Source: an uncultured Bacillaceae bacterium
GTDB taxonomy: Bacteria > Bacillota > Bacilli > Caldalkalibacillales > Caldalkalibacillaceae
NCBI GenBank assembly: GCA_937967685.1
Contig: CALBTX010000167.1
Location: forward strand, 1-15,572
DNA length: 15,572 nucleotides
Direction: 5' to 3'
Under the pieces are notes generated by a model. It ran no database searches and had not been told where the DNA came from. It saw nothing but the letters and a program-made list of their open reading frames with translations. The translations under genes were made by a program, and so were the position numbers. Within the stretch, counting starts at the first letter, position 1, and the number at the start of each line of letters is the position of its first letter. This document shows, piece after piece, positions 15,270 to 15,572 of the stretch.

Positions 15270-15572
15270 TTAACTCAACTTCCCGTTGGCAGCCCCGCCA
15301 TCAATCATCAATGGCGCACCCATCATAAATTTCGATTCGTCGCTTGCTAAGTATAGCGCGGCGTAAGCCACATCAATCGGCTGGCCAAGTTCCAAACTTA
15401 ACTGACGATTTTTAATGGATTGAACGGCTGCTTCCGGATCGGGGTCTTTGGATAAGTAATCTTCCACAAATGGCGTGTAAATCGTTCCCGGCATCAAGGC
15501 GTTGATTCTGATGTTATATTTGGCATAATCCACCTGCATCGATTTTGTCAAAGCGAGAATAGCCCCTTTGCT
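15270..15572 (-). CDS. Short-chain dehydrogenase/reductase, C-terminal part (cut by window edge)
   Basis: The C-terminal 100 residues of an NAD(P)-dependent oxidoreductase. The visible part starts SKGAILALTKSM, where the Lys is the catalytic lysine of YxxxK; the Tyr lies just beyond the edge. It continues with NIRINALMPGTIYTPF, the usual substrate-loop region, LGQPIDVAYAALYLASDES, and the C-terminal GAPLMIDGGAA. These are classic features of the family (full length about 250 aa), so roughly 150 residues are missing. The frame is open to the edge; an internal start would be artificial. It is followed by its own terminator, so it is probably in a separate transcript from the other dehydrogenases, though likely in the same pathway. 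Confidence 0.92.
   Translation of the reverse strand, partial: SKGAILALTKSMQVDYAKYNIRINALMPGTIYTPFVEDYLSKDPDPEAAVQSIKNRQLSLELGQPIDVAYAALYLASDESKFMMGAPLMIDGGAANGKLS

Overview
The window looks like a chromosomal piece of a low- to mid-GC Gram-positive bacterium, most likely Bacillales. Strong AAGGAGG-type ribosome binding sites, GTG and TTG starts, three substrate-binding proteins made as lipoproteins, and a YesM/YesN-type two-component pair all point that way. It is a carbohydrate or polyol uptake and oxidation locus. No mobile element, CRISPR array, rRNA or tRNA was seen.

Layout, right to left, since all genes but one are on the minus strand. (1) 15270-15572: the C-terminal part of a short-chain dehydrogenase, cut by the window edge and followed by a good terminator. 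(2) 14909-7329: one apparent operon of two zinc-dependent alcohol/polyol dehydrogenases, an aldehyde dehydrogenase, and a ribose-type ABC importer (lipoprotein binding protein, double-domain ATPase, permease). Spacings are tight: a 1-nt gap between aldehyde dehydrogenase and binding protein, and an ATGA overlap between ATPase and permease. (3) 7034-2447: a sensory unit of a Tat-type lipoprotein binding protein, a YesM-like histidine kinase and a YesN-like AraC-type response regulator, with its own extended -10 promoter. (4) 1425-2450, plus strand: a LacI-family repressor whose stop codon overlaps that of the response regulator. (5) 41-1081, minus strand: another sugar-binding lipoprotein, divergent from lacI, probably the first gene of a second importer operon that leaves the window.

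How it may work together (inference): the Tat-exported binding protein is clearly a paralogue of the transporter's own binding protein, so it probably reads the same or a similar ligand outside the cell and passes this to the kinase, as in the XylFII-LytS/YesN three-component type described for D-xylose in clostridia. The regulator could then activate the dehydrogenase/importer operon. A pair of identical 9-bp direct repeats 21 bp apart lies just upstream of that operon's likely promoter and is the best candidate site. Separately, the LacI protein probably controls its own gene and the divergent binding-protein gene through two related 18-bp operator-like sequences.

The main oddities are a probable one-base frameshift in a run of nine A/T at the start of the kinase gene, a strong intercistronic stem-loop after the binding-protein gene, and a catabolic gene set of three or four dehydrogenases with no visible kinase, isomerase or aldolase, so the substrate cannot be named.
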